Of a stretch of DNA of 64,000 nucleotides, positions 43,683 to 56,540 are shown piece after piece. How positions within the stretch are numbered: position 1 is the first letter of the stretch; every line of letters starts with the position of its first letter. The stretch comes from Parelaphostrongylus tenuis. Lineage: Eukaryota > Nematoda > Chromadorea > Rhabditida > Metastrongylidae. The stretch covers positions 62,001-126,000 of the forward strand of contig JAHQIW010000832.1 of the NCBI GenBank assembly GCA_019055375.1. Reading direction: 5' to 3'. Both the position numbers and the translations under genes were made by a program. The notes below the pieces were generated by a model. The model worked only from the letters and a program-made list of their open reading frames with translations. It did no database searches and was not told the DNA's origin.

Positions 43683-45600
43683 TAAATACATTCTTTTGTA
43701 ACGATTTCTGGTTCTAAGCGACAAATTCCTATCAAAGGATACAAATTTTGTTAGATGGCTAACATTTTGCTTTTCGACGCCAAAGCAGCTGTTTTTCATC
43801 TATTCAACGATGAATAACATAGCATTATATTTTCTACTTCATTATTTTTCGTGGCATCAAATATCGAAATGTCAATTATCTTCAAAGATTTACATCTCAT
43901 CATCATATCGGTTCTTTTTTATTAACAGAAAGCAATTATGATCTTCCAAACATTTGCGCTAACATTTCTTCCTACTCTGATTCGCTATCTCATCCAACTG
44001 CGGTTATTCTAAAAAACTGCTTCAAGATAGTCAGACTACTTGCTGAAGCCTATGTCCATTCATCGTTTCATATTATTTGATGAAGCTTGGATTGGTAGAA
44101 ATTCTCAAATCAAACTAATCACATTATTTTTGAGTCCTTTTGAGGCAAAGAGAAGTAAAGTATGGCAGTTGCAAAGATCTTAAGTGCATTTGATCAGAGT
44201 ACAGTTCAACTATAGAATAGTTGGAATATCCTGAACATCAGAGAACATTAGAAATTATCTGATTATCGATCGATGGACATCAAGACCACATGATTGTATT
44301 CTTAGTAATTCCGTTTATATCCCTTTCTTTTAATCCCTTTCAATGTTTACATTCCCTAAAAACTTTAATTACTTCGCTCTCTTCTCTCTACTACTCATTC
44401 CTCTTTCAGTATTCTCTAGAATTTATCCAGTAATCATCGATCGGCTGCAGATCATCGTCGTTCAAACAAAATTTCCTCCACCCGCTTTTCTTTACTTTTT
44501 TATGAGGTATTTTCCCACTTCACATTTACTTCCTCCGATTCTTGACCTCTTAATAAACAGTGATGAAAGCCAATTTTGCGCTCATCATGAACATTAATGA
44601 AAATGCCTCCTATTTGAACATCAGAGACTATTAGCGTCAAACGATATCAAGCTTGCCATTAGTTCTAGATCTTCATAGCCTCTTTATCTCGCATTCTTTT
44701 ATTCTATAATTTTCTTGTATTCTTGTTTTCATTTTAAGCTTCTATTCTTTTGCAGCATTTCACTTTGCCGGCCCAAATTTTCGTGAAGATTTTTTTTTTG
44801 CTTCTAAACATTCGCATAAAAATTGAATTTAACTCGTGGTACAGTTGGTGTTTCTAGTTTCAAACAAGATAATTCTATGCCACAATGCACTGTGCTATCA
44901 ACCCCAACTCCTGCTTAACTGGATTCGATGTCGATTTTTGTTCTCAAATCAATCCCGTTGACGTATGTCTGCAGATAACTATCGAATTCGCTAACACACA
45001 GCTGAGAGTGAGCAGAATGAGATTCTGGATGATTTAGTAAGAATGAGTGCTGCCCGAAAAACGATAGTCAAGGTTCGAGTCCACCACGCATACGTCAGAC
45101 TCCAAGCTTGTTTCGTATCTTAGCATTACTGTGGCTATATCTTTTGTTATCTTGAAAACAGACAAACGAACAAATTTGCAGTGAGAATTTCTTGAAATGG
45201 AAGAATTCAGAACCGTGAGCATCTTACTCTATTGAATTTTCCTTCATTCTTAGAAACAAAAGGGTAAAATCATCGTCTTCTATCAAATAATCATTTTTAG
45301 CAGAAATTTAGGCAACTTTTACTCCATTCTTGAGACCTTCCAAAAATCACTTGAGCGTGCTGGGGTATCAAACCAAGTTGTCAGTCTCCCATAATTTTAC
45401 TTAAATTGCCTTCTCTCCACAGATCACTTTATTGCTCACAACTGCCTTTACTGGGGACCTTGGGTTTCTGCTAAGCATGCGCTTATCAGGCATATTCACG
45501 CACATCACTCAAAACTGCGCTAGACATTAACTTTAGTTCTATCGCTCGTTTTACCTTGCCTGAGGTGATAACCAGGCACACACACATGAACACATGAACA
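43683..45600. other. No supported gene
   Basis: Nothing recognisable. A B-box-like AAGGTTCGAGTCCACC at about 45,070 has no convincing A box upstream. Confidence 0.5.
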
Positions 45601-45604
45601 CATG

Positions 45605-45688
<84 letters not shown>

Positions 45689-45738
45689 ACACACACACAC
45701 ACACACCACACACACACACACATACAACACACACATAC

Positions 45739-45794
<56 letters not shown>

Positions 45795-45831
45795 ACACAC
45801 ACACACGCATACACGCACACAACACATACAC
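45601..45831. repeat. (CA)n microsatellite, about 220 bp
   Basis: Nearly pure (CA)n from 45,607, with CCACAC interruptions near 45,686 and 45,706 and TACAACAC steps near 45,722-45,738. The four long Cys/Val and His/Thr ORFs here are repeat translations. Confidence 0.95.
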
Positions 45832-48800
45832 ACGCGAGTTGTATGTCCCAGTAGTTCGGCTTTTTTCTTTCACGTGTCCTACTCCTTTTTTCGATCTTCC
45901 TAATTATATCATAGTGATACACAAACCGTTGTGGTACTTTCACCAACAAGTAGAGCTCTTGAAACTACAGTAAGAATATGAAGTATGAGAAATCGTCTAG
46001 TGTATCAATATAGAGAACGTTGCTAGAAAAAATTACTTCATTGATGTTATAAATACTCCAAGCGACTGGTTTAATCCCTGAAGTTCTTTAAAATCCCACC
46101 AAAACGATTTTTAATAAATAAAATTATGATAAGGCATCATACTGACCTTTAGAAGAACTTCGTGTTTTTCCTTCATTGCTCATATCCTCCCGGGCGTGGT
46201 TTTTATATAGGCGTTAAACTTTCTCAATAATAAAACTTTATTAGTTCACTACTTTAATATCATAACGTTTTCCATATGAGTTTATTCCTTCGCAGCGTCG
46301 TGAGCATGTTTTTTGTTGCCAAATTCGTAATAAATGCGTTAATTTCATGTTTTTGTTAGGCCGAACGATTCTAAATAGTCGTGGCGGCACATAGTGTTTG
46401 AATGAAGGTTTTTTCTTCAATAATTAAGCTACGCGAGTCTGGAAAATTCCGTTCGGTTAAGAAAATACTATTGATTTGTATTGTTGTAGTTATGTCCGAG
46501 AGTAGCGTTTTTAAAGTTTATGAAAACCCCAGCATTATTCATGTAGATCGTTGGAAAATGATGGTGAATTTTCCAAGGTTAAGGAGTCCTTGTGACATCT
46601 GCTATTTTTTGAATGGTGGTCACGTTAAGATCGTCGTCTCATAAAAGTTCCATCACTGAAAATGACAATGGAACGCTTACATTTCTGGTGGAGAAATTTA
46701 TTTTTCTGGAATGGGTGCTTTTTTACTATGAACATAAATACTAGTTGCTGTTATAGTAATAACTACAGTTAATCTGTGCCACTAATCGGCCAACTAATTT
46801 AGCCTTTTCGGAATATAAGTTTGAAACCAGATAAATTCATAATTGAAAATAACTGCTATAAAATGAGTTTTTCATAGAAGATCCTGTTCTTGAAGACAAG
46901 TACAAGCTTGGCTCGAATTATTCAATGCCTTCATTATAAAGTAGTAAAAGATGAAGCGCTCGATATTAATTAATGCTTGAGCGATACGCCATGCATTCGG
47001 CTGCCTTCGTAGATCGTGGAAGGTAATTATGTTCATATATGACCTTTCGTAATGAGTTTACGTTGACCTACTGTGCGTCACATTAGTATTTACTGTTTCT
47101 CATACAAATCTTGTGTGCTGACCAAGGAGATTCGAAAGGGCTTTGTGAGCACGAGGAGCGATTACGAAGTAGAGACTACGTGTATACTACAGAGCATCCC
47201 TTACAATTGAAAACGCTGCATCTTTTTTTTCCACGGAAAGAAAAAGAATTTTGGCTTATTAGATGAGTTTAGGTTTACCTTTTATGAAGGAAGATAGTGG
47301 CACTGATCTACGATATAGAGTATAAGCTACAATTTTTTTTACTACATATTTGGATATTTGAGTGGGATGAGGACTACACCAAAAATCAGTTTAGGGCCAA
47401 CTTCGGAATGATCAATCCTTTTTTTTCAAGATATGCAGTAAATAAAAATTGTTCTTAAATAAGTTTTTTCTCTCTTTGATCAAGTCACGCTACCATAATT
47501 CGTTGCTAAGATTGTTTTAAAACAAGTTTTTCTATCATCCATTTCTTATATTTTGGAGAAGGAAAAAAGCTTGACGCCATATATGTCCAGTGAATACATG
47601 TCCTATTTTAGAAAAAAGCTCTCAAAAACGAGAAGGCATTTCTTACCGTACTGCAGTGTTATCAGCGCATACTAATTTATTATATTTCTTCAAGCATATC
47701 TAATATAGGTGAAGAAAGTGCGGTGCCTAAGAGATGACATGCACGTATAGTTCCCATTTTGACCCTGCCCAGCGCTAACCAGCAGCTTCTTCTCTTGTTG
47801 GAAAATTGCTACCATACTTGTCTGGAGAGTCCCATTCCGTGTCACAGCAGCCACCGACTGTCTTTGTGGTACTTGGAAATGTTCCATCAAAGCTATCCAA
47901 GGATTCGTTTAAAGGATCAGCTCGACTAGTATTCAACAGCATTCGTGAAGAAGACAAAATCCTCAAAGTGGCAGCTAAGTTCACACGCTGAGAAGATCTA
48001 CGTGGATAGCGGATAAAGAAAACAAATAGAAGAAAAGGCGTACTGGCATGGTTTCAATTAAACTAAACAGCCATTATGGTCTTTGATCGCTTATTTAGTG
48101 GAAAAATTCATTCTTAAAAGTTTTTTGAACTTTAGTGCTTCTTACATTCTTCGTTGCTGTGTGCTAGAAAGTCCTATGTATTCATTGTTAGCTTTTGTTG
48201 ATCTGAGAAAGGCATGCAAGTAGCTACAATTCTTCGTGAATGGCACGATAAACAATTCTTGTAATTTGTAACACTGACTGCTGTTTGTGCCCACTGGCTG
48301 ACAATCTATAACCGATGCTGCTCTGCAGCAAGCCGAATGCTACGAAATAAAGAAGTGTTATTGTAAAATCAAATTCCCTGCACCAAAGTGAACTGCTATT
48401 TCTTTGTATAGGCATTGGTATCATATGTGCTCTCTAAGCAATTTTTCCTTTATTATTCCCTTGGAGCCTTCTTAAAATGTTTCAAAGGCGCCGCCTTCAG
48501 CGGACTATTCCTAGATTCAAAATCCTCCCAGTACCTCACGAATTTCTGCGACTCGTCAATCGATGCCGGTTAGGTATTCTAATGGGGCAAATCGACTCCA
48601 CAAGTCTTTGTTAAGAACATAAAAGTATGTCTTGTCAATAGTTCGCTATCATCAACATGCAGCAGCCTTTAGAAGAATGTTTCTATCAAAATGACGCAAT
48701 ATCACACATTTTGCAAATCCCAGCAATTCTCCCATCTGTTCGTCATTCACAAGGATTCACGTGAGCTAAACTGTCACGTGATGAGTTTTTTTTTTTGTGA

Positions 48801-50050
48801 TACTTCATGTGCTTAATTCTGGTAGTCTTTCTCATACTCTTGGATGCTCTATGAAAGTAATCCAAGGTTTTCATTCCGGTTAGTTACCGGGTATTGTCAA
48901 GTGAATGAGGTTTTCTCCAGATAAGCAATTGTACTAAATTGAAGAATCTAAAGGGTGGGGTCCGACATTCGAAGTAACGAACAGACGCTAATGCACTACT
49001 CTTTTGGTATCACAAGAATATTAAATGTGTTTCTGTTCAGATAAGATTGTCGGAAACATAATTGTAAAAACTTTTGCTCATTCAGAAATAGGTGGTGAAT
49101 TCATAAGAGAATGCGTTGGATTCTACCTATAAAATTTGCCTCACTTGGAATTATCGAAAAATTAGCGAGTTCTCCAATACAGAAAATACCCTCTTCTTTC
49201 ATGTATTGATTTGATCAGACAGAAAATTCACGTTTTTTATTTCTCGAAGTTAGTTATTTTGCAGTCAGTTTCCACAAATCAACACTTACAAAGTTGTTCT
49301 AGTGTGATTGACTGTGGATCGTAATTAACTGTTTTGTTACCGGGAGAGTTCATATTTGCAATTAAACACGAGGGGCATTCCAGATGTCTGCTCTAAAAAC
49401 ATTGTCATTCATGCCAACACTTTCTTTTTGATTAATACAAAATCACCAGTATGAAGTTCGCGTATTTCGTGGAAAGAGCGAGGCGGAGTTAAATGGAAAT
49501 AAAGCCTATGTGGATTGCTGAGGACAAATCATAGAAAGAAAAACACAGCATAAATTCGATAAAGAATTAGGGTTTGCTTATGAACTCGGTAAAACTTCTG
49601 ATCAGTCAAGATCGAATAAAACCAGAATAGACTGGCCTTTCAAAAAAATAATTCTTTTATAATCTGACTTTCTCACTGCCTTCTTCAAATCCGATGGATG
49701 AAATTGCTTGATATGAAATGCGCATAAGCAGAAATTTTGCTATACGTACGACTTGCGCAAGCGATAATCTTACGGCTGCGTCAAAATGTTTCTTCCGCCG
49801 CACCAAATCGTTTTCATCAAACTGCCCGAATTTCTAAACTAGTGTGTTAAAAAGAGGAATAATGAGGTGGGTTTTTTCTCTTAACACTCAGTAAATAAAA
49901 TCAACGCTATAGTCTGATAAAATTTCTAAGACATTCCGAAAGGTGCCTCCAGAATATCGGGTAGAGGTGCAATGCAACTCTCATAAGAACATTGTTTCAT
50001 ACCTTCTCAGACAAACCAAGCTTCATTCTCCGGTGTTGGCAAATTGTGCA
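45832..50050. other. No supported gene apart from one SINE fragment
   Basis: About 4.2 kb with only short unrecognised ORFs (for example 46,402-46,644 plus). One SINE-B body fragment is listed separately. Confidence 0.5.
46945..47060 (-). repeat. SINE-B body fragment
   Basis: GAAGCGCTCGATATTAATTA and GATACGCCATGCATTCGGCT match the 3' body of the copies at 24.2 and 54.1 kb. The tRNA head is absent. Confidence 0.45.
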
Positions 50051-50059
50051 AAATTTGCT

Positions 50060-50204
50060 TGGGAGGACAAAATTGATATGATCCCAGAAAGAGTGAGATC
50101 TGGGTTCAATCCCGGCTGATGCAAAGCTTTCTGCTCAGCACTCTACATTATTGGGTATATTCAAACATCTTACAACATACAACAAGCAAGTAGCGGTCAA
50201 ATAA
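50060..50204 (+). repeat. SINE-D copy
   Basis: B box GGGTTCAATCCC (50,102-50,113), then GGCTGATGCAAAG, ATTATTGGGTATAT and an AGCGGTCAAATAA end. These match the arms and 3' end of the element at 62.9 kb. Confidence 0.6.
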
Positions 50205-50890
50205 TAATGATTTCTTCTTAAACGTCCATCACAACCAAATGCCTTGCTTCTTTCAACCTTTAAAGCACTAGAATGAAATCCATGTTGTTAGTATAGATCG
50301 ATGGCCTTCTAGATATTCCTGAAATTCAATAGCTGATGCTTTCTATAAACCTTGTTATCTATAAAAATACCATTAACTATAAAAGTAATTTTCCAAACAA
50401 CGAGTGATATTTCTAAGAAGGGCTTCATCTAACTATGTATAATATTTCTTGCTAATGGCTTCCTTAATAAAACCGGATAACATTTTCCAACTTATTGTGA
50501 AAAGTCGTCTTCATTTATAGACGTCATATGCGTACTCATTTCACTTTGTGAAAATTTCATTCTCCATTCTGTAAGTGCAAATGCGTTACAGAACAGGCAA
50601 TAGTCTGCAAGTCATTTTTTACTATCATATTATTACATCAAATATATTTGAGATTTAGATGATAGGATTATCTGCCATATTTGTTATGCTCGATGTAAGA
50701 GTTCGTAAATTCCAAACAAAAAATATCACAAATATTATATATAGCAGCATCCAAGACCGAATATCTATCAATCGCGGCGTTGTTCAATATTTTAGAGTCT
50801 CTTCCTCATAAACCTAAAACACGAAATGATTATAATAAGCTTTTTTTTGAGCCACGTATGTGGTCTTGTTATATAGGGCTGATCTATAGA

Positions 50891-50934
50891 GCCCGGTATA
50901 AGAGTTTCGAGCTTAACGGTCTCGTCAGTCCGGC
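50891..50934 (-). ncRNA. Hammerhead motif, HH-1, helices decayed
   Basis: Core CUGACGA (50,922-50,928) and GAAA are intact, but helix I (GCCGGA/CCGGGC), helix II and helix III are mismatched. Confidence 0.55.
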
Positions 50935-51241
50935 AGTTACCCCTCGTCTTTAGCCAATCCTCTCGGGGCACTCAGTCTCCTGCACTAAGATTAAGCGACT
51001 ACGAACATTTTACACTGTGAGTCAAGTGAAAATGTCACTGAACAAGCGATGTTCTGCACACGATTGCTCCTGGCTGGTGTCGTTAGTATATAATACCTTT
51101 CGTTTCGAGTGTTTTCTTGAAGACCACGTTTGAATTTCAATGTGCCAGATGATCTTTTTTTGAGTACGAATGTTCGTCATCTACTCTTAGTATAGGGGAC
51201 TGAGCGCCTCGAGAGGATTGGCTAAAGACGAAGGGGTAACT

Positions 51242-51284
51242 CCCGACTGATGAGACTGTCAAGGTCGAAACACGTGTATTGGGC
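51242..51284 (+). ncRNA. Complete type I hammerhead ribozyme, HH-1
   Basis: Helix I CCCGA/UUGGG (one G-U), core CUGAUGA (51,247-51,253), helix II GACU-GUCAA-GGUC (51,254-51,266), GAAA (51,267-51,270), helix III ACACGUGU (51,270-51,277), cleavage triplet GUA. All conserved core bases are present. The best-preserved HH-1 ribozyme. Confidence 0.87.
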
Positions 51285-51395
51285 TCTATAAGTTAATCCT
51301 ATATAACAGATCACAAGGTGGCTCAAAAAGATCATTTGGCATACTGAAATTTGAGCGTGGTCCTAAGAAAACACTCGAAACGAAAGATTATAGTA

Positions 51396-52374
51396 AAATT
51401 TATTTTGAAGCTGGCGTTTTGGTGGTTTTGCCTTCTTCAAAGCCTGAAAGATTAGGTCTCAACCCAGCAAGCGAACCCAGTAAGCGAAACGTCCTACTGC
51501 ACCTTAAGAAAAAATTAATCAAAACTCATTTCAATTGCGCCAAGAGCGTAACGACAATTTCACATACTCATCGCTTTTTGAGTCTATCACTGAGTTGTTC
51601 AAGTGGAGTTCAGCTGTGTAGAGAGACTTCTGTGAGTTCGGTTGATGCTTGAAATTTTCCTTCCAGCATGACTGTTGTTGAATCTGGTCAAGTCCAATCC
51701 TCTCTCGAGCTTTACGATAGCGGAACCAAAGTGTTTTTAGTAAACTGTTTTTGGACGCATCTGGTAACAATTTGCAGATTCCGGAGAGATGGGAGATTTG
51801 GTAAATCAAATTACTTCTAGTATTGGGGAGCTGCACTATCATTGCTCTATCCACTATCTAGTACGTGGGGCAGAACTATCATTGCTTTATCCACTCCTTG
51901 TTTATCAGGTGATTATTACACAAAAAAGAGTGAAGTTGCAACGACTGTATTAGAACTGTCTTACTAGACCTATCGTAAATTAAGAACTTTCGATGATATC
52001 GTGCCAATGGAATAAATCGAATTCCAGCAAAGACTTGGCTGTAGAATTCAAGTTAAGCACAAGTTGTGGCGTCAAGAAGTCCCTGCTCCGCTTCGTAGAA
52101 AAATTTCTGATGAACTTCGCATAATTTTTTGGAAAATTCATGATTGTCATCAAAGGGCTCAATTGCACCTACTTGTTTGAATCGACTTTACTCTCAGAAC
52201 TCCTGTCTAAACTTATCTACGTCATAACTACGTCAATAATTTTGTGGGCGACTCTTTATGTTTGTTATCGATGTCTAGTGAATGACAATTAACGCATTTA
52301 GCATGTATTAGCTTTGTATCAAAGCTCAAGCGATCGGCATTAAGAACTCAAACTGAAAATGTGGAACGCGTGAT
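51396..52374. other. No supported gene
   Basis: A 107-codon minus ORF (51,531-51,854) has no recognised domain. A sequence near 51,830-51,895 repeats itself (CTATCATTGCTnTATCCACT twice, 46 bases apart). Confidence 0.5.
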
Positions 52375-52600
52375 GTGCAGTGGTTAGAGGTGCCCTGCAA
52401 CATATGCCAGATCGGTTAATAGTTCAATACCTTGTCTCAAGTTCACTGAACTTTTGTTCCCCCGGCAAATTGGTATCACACTTGTCTAAGAGGATAAAAA
52501 CAGAGAGGTGACACAGCAATAGACCAAATGCTCTAGTTCAGCCACCAGTGTGTTGTCTTGAATGGAATCGTACGCACGACATATCTCGAAGAACGTTTCA
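52375..52600 (+). repeat. SINE-B copy
   Basis: GATGTGCAGTGGTTAGAGGT (A box region), TAGTTCAATACC (B box, mutated), then CCCGGCAAATTGGTATCACA and TAAGAGGATAAAAAC body blocks in the same order as the other copies. Confidence 0.65.
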
Positions 52601-54074
52601 TCTTTTTATTCTTTGAATTCCATTGGAAGTATATATTCCTATCGAGGAAGGGATATGTTCTGTGGTAAAGTGGGGTCAATGATCGTAGGGTTCAAAGAAT
52701 AACGGAGTGGTTGACATCTATGAGCAACTCATGTACAACGGATGCTACCAAGTACGGTAGAAAGACCATCTACAGTATTATACTAGTGGCTGTAGTCCAT
52801 GTCAGCCAACCATGTTCATTCTTTTTCATTTACTTTCACACCGCGATCATTACTTTTTACTGTACGAAACTTCAGGACTTACATTTGATCCTTGCCTCAA
52901 TTTCATCGTCCTAAAGGTCTATAAACATTTCTAATAAAACTGAAAAAAAAGAAAACCCGCATAGAATTTTCCAATTCTAGTTAATAAATAATCTATTTTA
53001 TTTCCAACGCTGCATGCAGAATTAAATAAGCATATCTTCGTGTAATCTTTTAGTGAACTCTTCTCATTCCTCTTTCTCATTGCACATGAAGGATTTTTCC
53101 AAATGTCGAACATTTGCACACAGAAAGAGATTTACCAGTAAGTACGCTCACCCGTGCGTGGAAGTAGTTTGACACTTTTATTGAGAAGACCAATTTAATA
53201 TAAGCCTACGCCCTATTAGACCACTGCATCTGCCCATGTTTTAATACTTCGACAAAACAGGTAAAAAAAAAGAATTACAGGAGAATGCAGGTGGTGGTTC
53301 TGAAACATTATCGGTTAAACAAAATTCTTTAAGTTTCTTGGAAAGTGTGGAGGTGTCTTTGGCAGTGAATAGCAATCTGATTCACATGTGTCTATTTCCC
53401 ACAGGACATTTTTCCGCTATATGATCTATCTTGAAACAAAAAACGGCGGTGAGATGATATAATTTTCATAAAACTGCAGCAAAGTTTTGGTGGCTGCCTG
53501 TAATTTTTCCAACTACTCTGGAGGAATATCCATGCTATAAACGCTATCAAAGTTTATCACTGACCGCCTACGGGCGGTGAATTGCAAGAAAGGCTGCGGT
53601 TTTCGCTTAATAATTCTATAAAAGACGGCCGCCTATCTTCAATCGTGTCTTGGCTTCTGAAATGACTGACTGTTTGGCATAATTCAAAATGCTACGTTAT
53701 TTCGTTCTGAAAAATTTATCTAATTAATATCTGCTTTTTAGCGTGTAATCACTGTATTGCAGTCTTGAAAGCAGCTGATTCTGGATTTCGCACGCGACCA
53801 ATTTTTTTTGTTCTATCCGCATTATATGCTGTGAAATCCGCACATACCAATTGAAGCGATCTATTAAAAACGAATGTTTAGAGCTCTCCTCCATGAAAGA
53901 CTTTTTTTATGCTACTCTACGAGTACAAAGCGTAGTCCATCGCCGGAGAATTAAGGTATTCCTCTTTTTGCAGATACATGTTCGAATTCTCCCACAAGCA
54001 ACAGTTTTTGCGATAGAATGTGCAAGCTAGCATGAAAAGTGGTCTCTGTGCATATTACAAAATTTTAAACAAGT
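52601..54074. other. No supported gene
   Basis: Nothing recognisable. Confidence 0.5.
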
Positions 54075-54370
54075 TCATCGCAAAGAGGCGTTGATAGATC
54101 CCCAGGAGAACGATGCATTCGGGTTTCATCAAGAATCGTTTGAGGTAATAGAATGCATATCTGGCCTTTACAGTGACTCACACTGCTTACCAATCTATCA
54201 ACTCAACGGTGCTATCCTACTAGACAATTCTGGTACCAAATCATCGACCCAATGCATGTTAGACTTGGTGAACTTTGAGCGCGAGATTGAACCGTCGATC
54301 ACGTGTGTACCGAAGAGGCACCTCTAATCAGCATACCTTATGCGCTTTATCATTGAACTATACAACTAGA
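54075..54370 (-). repeat. SINE-B, near full-length
   Basis: Minus orientation: head GATTAGAGGTGCCTCTTCGG and CGACGGTTCAATCTCGCGC (54,270-54,330), body with GGTACCAGAATTG, CCAGATATGCATTC and the GAGGCGTTGAT end. Collinear with 24,205-24,515. The short plus ORF here is a shadow. Confidence 0.75.
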
Positions 54371-55254
54371 AATTTTTGAAGTTTTCTAAAGCAATTCTCC
54401 AGTGTTCTCTTTGTAATGCTGTCGAGACTGTTTTACAAACGCAATGTCCATGTTAGATATTGAGTTCCAAAGTTTTTTTGATGTACTAGGAAGGAAATAT
54501 GACGCAATAATGTGGATATAACTAGATCATTTTGTATACTGTTTCTCTCTAATGACGATTATAGTAATTCAAAAGCTAGTGGTAGAATAACTTTATCACT
54601 TCTTATTTTTACTCGCTCCTTTCTCGCAGAAATAACTTTGAGGGAAATAAGTCACCTCTATACTCAAGATTTCGTTAGCTAGCTGGTTAAAAGCCTTGAT
54701 AGAACCCCTTAACACGTAACAGTTGGGACGTACTGTGCGCATTTGTGTGTTGAGCAGACAATATGTGCTGTATCCGATGAAACTTTTTTTTGATAGTCCG
54801 CATCAGTAAGCGTGCTTTTCATGGCATTATCCGCATTAAGTCAAAACCTTATCAGAGGAAACATGCGGAAAGTTATTCTCTACACCTAATTATTTGCAGA
54901 ACAACGTTTTGCGGACAAGTACACTGGCAAATGATTTGGTTAGTAAATTATTAATCTTTATCCTAAAAGCTATAATGGATTGCAGCTATTAAATGAGATA
55001 GTGGGGTATGGATTTTTCGAAAGCTTAAGAAAAAATTTTCCTCAACCTAGTAAATATGAAATAAATAGCAAGTAAAACGTGTTCGCAACAAAATATAAAG
55101 CGGGAAATGCGCGTTGAAAAGATATTTCACATAATCACATTATTCAGGAATTTATTCCGATATTAAACGGTAAATTTCAGCACTTCATAGCGCTATTACT
55201 TTTACACCAATCTAATAGATATTCATCGATGCTGAGTTGATATAAAACTCTCCT
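54371..55254. other. No supported gene
   Basis: Nothing recognisable. Confidence 0.5.
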
Positions 55255-55261
55255 CCCGAAG

Positions 55262-55478
55262 TGCAGTTTTCCACATCACCCGATATAAATGATTTTCAAA
55301 CATTCCACGTCATATTACGACTGCTGCTTAATAATTTCTCCTTTCCATTGATTCGCGGAAAGCTGGTCAGGTTGGTTTCTCTTGCAGTCTTGGGTTAGCC
55401 AAGCCAAGGTGTTGCTACGTAACTGCAAGGGGACATCGGGTAAAGAATGAACCAACACCTTGTTCCCTAATGGCTTCC
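55262..55478 (-). repeat. SINE-A2, second copy
   Basis: Partner of 39,600-39,888, sharing the blocks given there. It also carries GGTTAGCCAAGCCAAGG, aligned with GAGTTAGCCGAGCAAAGG in the other copy. Confidence 0.4.
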
Positions 55479-56119
55479 ACCACTAGTCATTCCACTATTC
55501 CGTGACTGCATAATGGGACATAATAATATGCATGGATACAGCTAACACACGATTCCTACCTCTGAAGTAGTAGAACGAACTCTTTCTAATCCTGTTATGA
55601 GTAATTTCCAAGAAGGTGAAGACTTCTTGTGCACGCCCCAAAGTCTTTAGCTTTCTTGAAAATTGCTCATACAAATGATCATATGGGAAAATTACGCATT
55701 CAATAACGCTGGAGTAAAGTAAAATACATGTTACATCCCTAGAGGGCAATCCAGAGTCGAAAGCTTTTGCTGTTTTTTTGATATGTTGATTAACAGCTAT
55801 GGTGAGATTTTTTCCCCTGCAGCATTCTATGAGAAAAGGACGAAGATGTCATCAAGCAAGGAAAAAGGGGCCATCGTGGTGCACGGGACAGCTTAATGGA
55901 AGTTTTTTCAACTATGGCCAATTTTTTTTTCGCGGCCAGTTAGCATTAATTTTGGAAAAATTGGCCATAATAATAGTCTTGTTGATCCGACGCGACTAGT
56001 ATCACTTGCCAGCATTATTTGATGGCCGCTTTGACAACATCTCTTTCTTGAAAGCTTAGACACAATCAAAATTTACGGATTAAACTTTCAAAGGGTGGTT
56101 ATATTGCAAAATAGTATTG
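55479..56119. other. No supported gene
   Basis: Nothing recognisable. Confidence 0.5.
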
Positions 56120-56540
56120 AAATCAGATGGTTAAAATGTACCACTGTGCTCGTTACCTCTCCTCTGACCTTTCATTCCCAAAAAGCCGCTCACGCCATCA
56201 CTTGATCCGCACTCGTCTCTGTGGTCGCTTGCGTAACTTTAAAGAACTATGTGAGCTACGCGAGCTGCAGAGGCAGTGACTGTATGAGTTTGGGCACTTT
56301 ACGTTTATCTTGGAAGGCTGTTGGAAAGAATACATTGGTCATACGGGAAGAACACTTTCTGTCTCTATAGCAGAACGCCGAGTTCTCAAACTCAAAACTC
56401 GATATAGTAGTCCTCTATTTGCTCATAAAGCACAAAATGACAACGGTGAAGATCTTGGAGTAGTTGTTGCAATTCTGGCAATCAGGCATGAACATTAAAA
56501 GCAGAAACTCTTGGAACGGTTGAATGAACATTAACAACAA
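56120..56540 (+). pseudogene. Penelope-like GIY-YIG endonuclease fragment
   Basis: The ORF 56,310-56,498 encodes EGCWKEYIGHTGRTLSVSIA, the Y-I-G half of a GIY-YIG nuclease followed by the T-G-R-x-L motif typical of PLE endonucleases. A basic segment, SSPLFAHKAQNDNG and GVVVAILAIRHEH follow, the collinear region leading to the C-terminal helix. Upstream, broken frames (HHLIRTRLCGRLRNFKEL) resemble the PLE linker. The first G-I-Y half is mutated, a stop separates it from upstream frames, and no RT is found. Independent of the PLE at 27.9 kb. Confidence 0.7.

Larger units (their letters stand above)
50846..51395. mobile_element. Hammerhead-ribozyme element, family HH-1, inverted
   Basis: Left, unit sense U: TTTGAGCCACGTATGTGGTC (50,850) through CACTGTGAGTCAAGTG, CCTGGCTGGTGTCG and CCTTTCGTTTCGAGTG (51,092-51,107), wrapping to a second TTTTTTTGAG (51,152-51,161). 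It then switches to inverted U (GACTGAGCGCCTCGAGAGG, ribozyme, GGTGGCTCAAAAA) and the unit end TTTGAGCGTGGTCCTAAG...ACACTCGAAACGAAAG. Plus-strand ribozyme intact, minus-strand ribozyme decayed. Confidence 0.85.

Noticed and set aside
45040..45085. Possible tRNA gene with AAGGTTCGAGTCCACC
   Set aside because: No D-arm or A box at the right distance and no acceptor stem.
45486..45973. Long Cys/Val and His/Thr ORFs in four frames
   Set aside because: Translations of the (CA)n tract.
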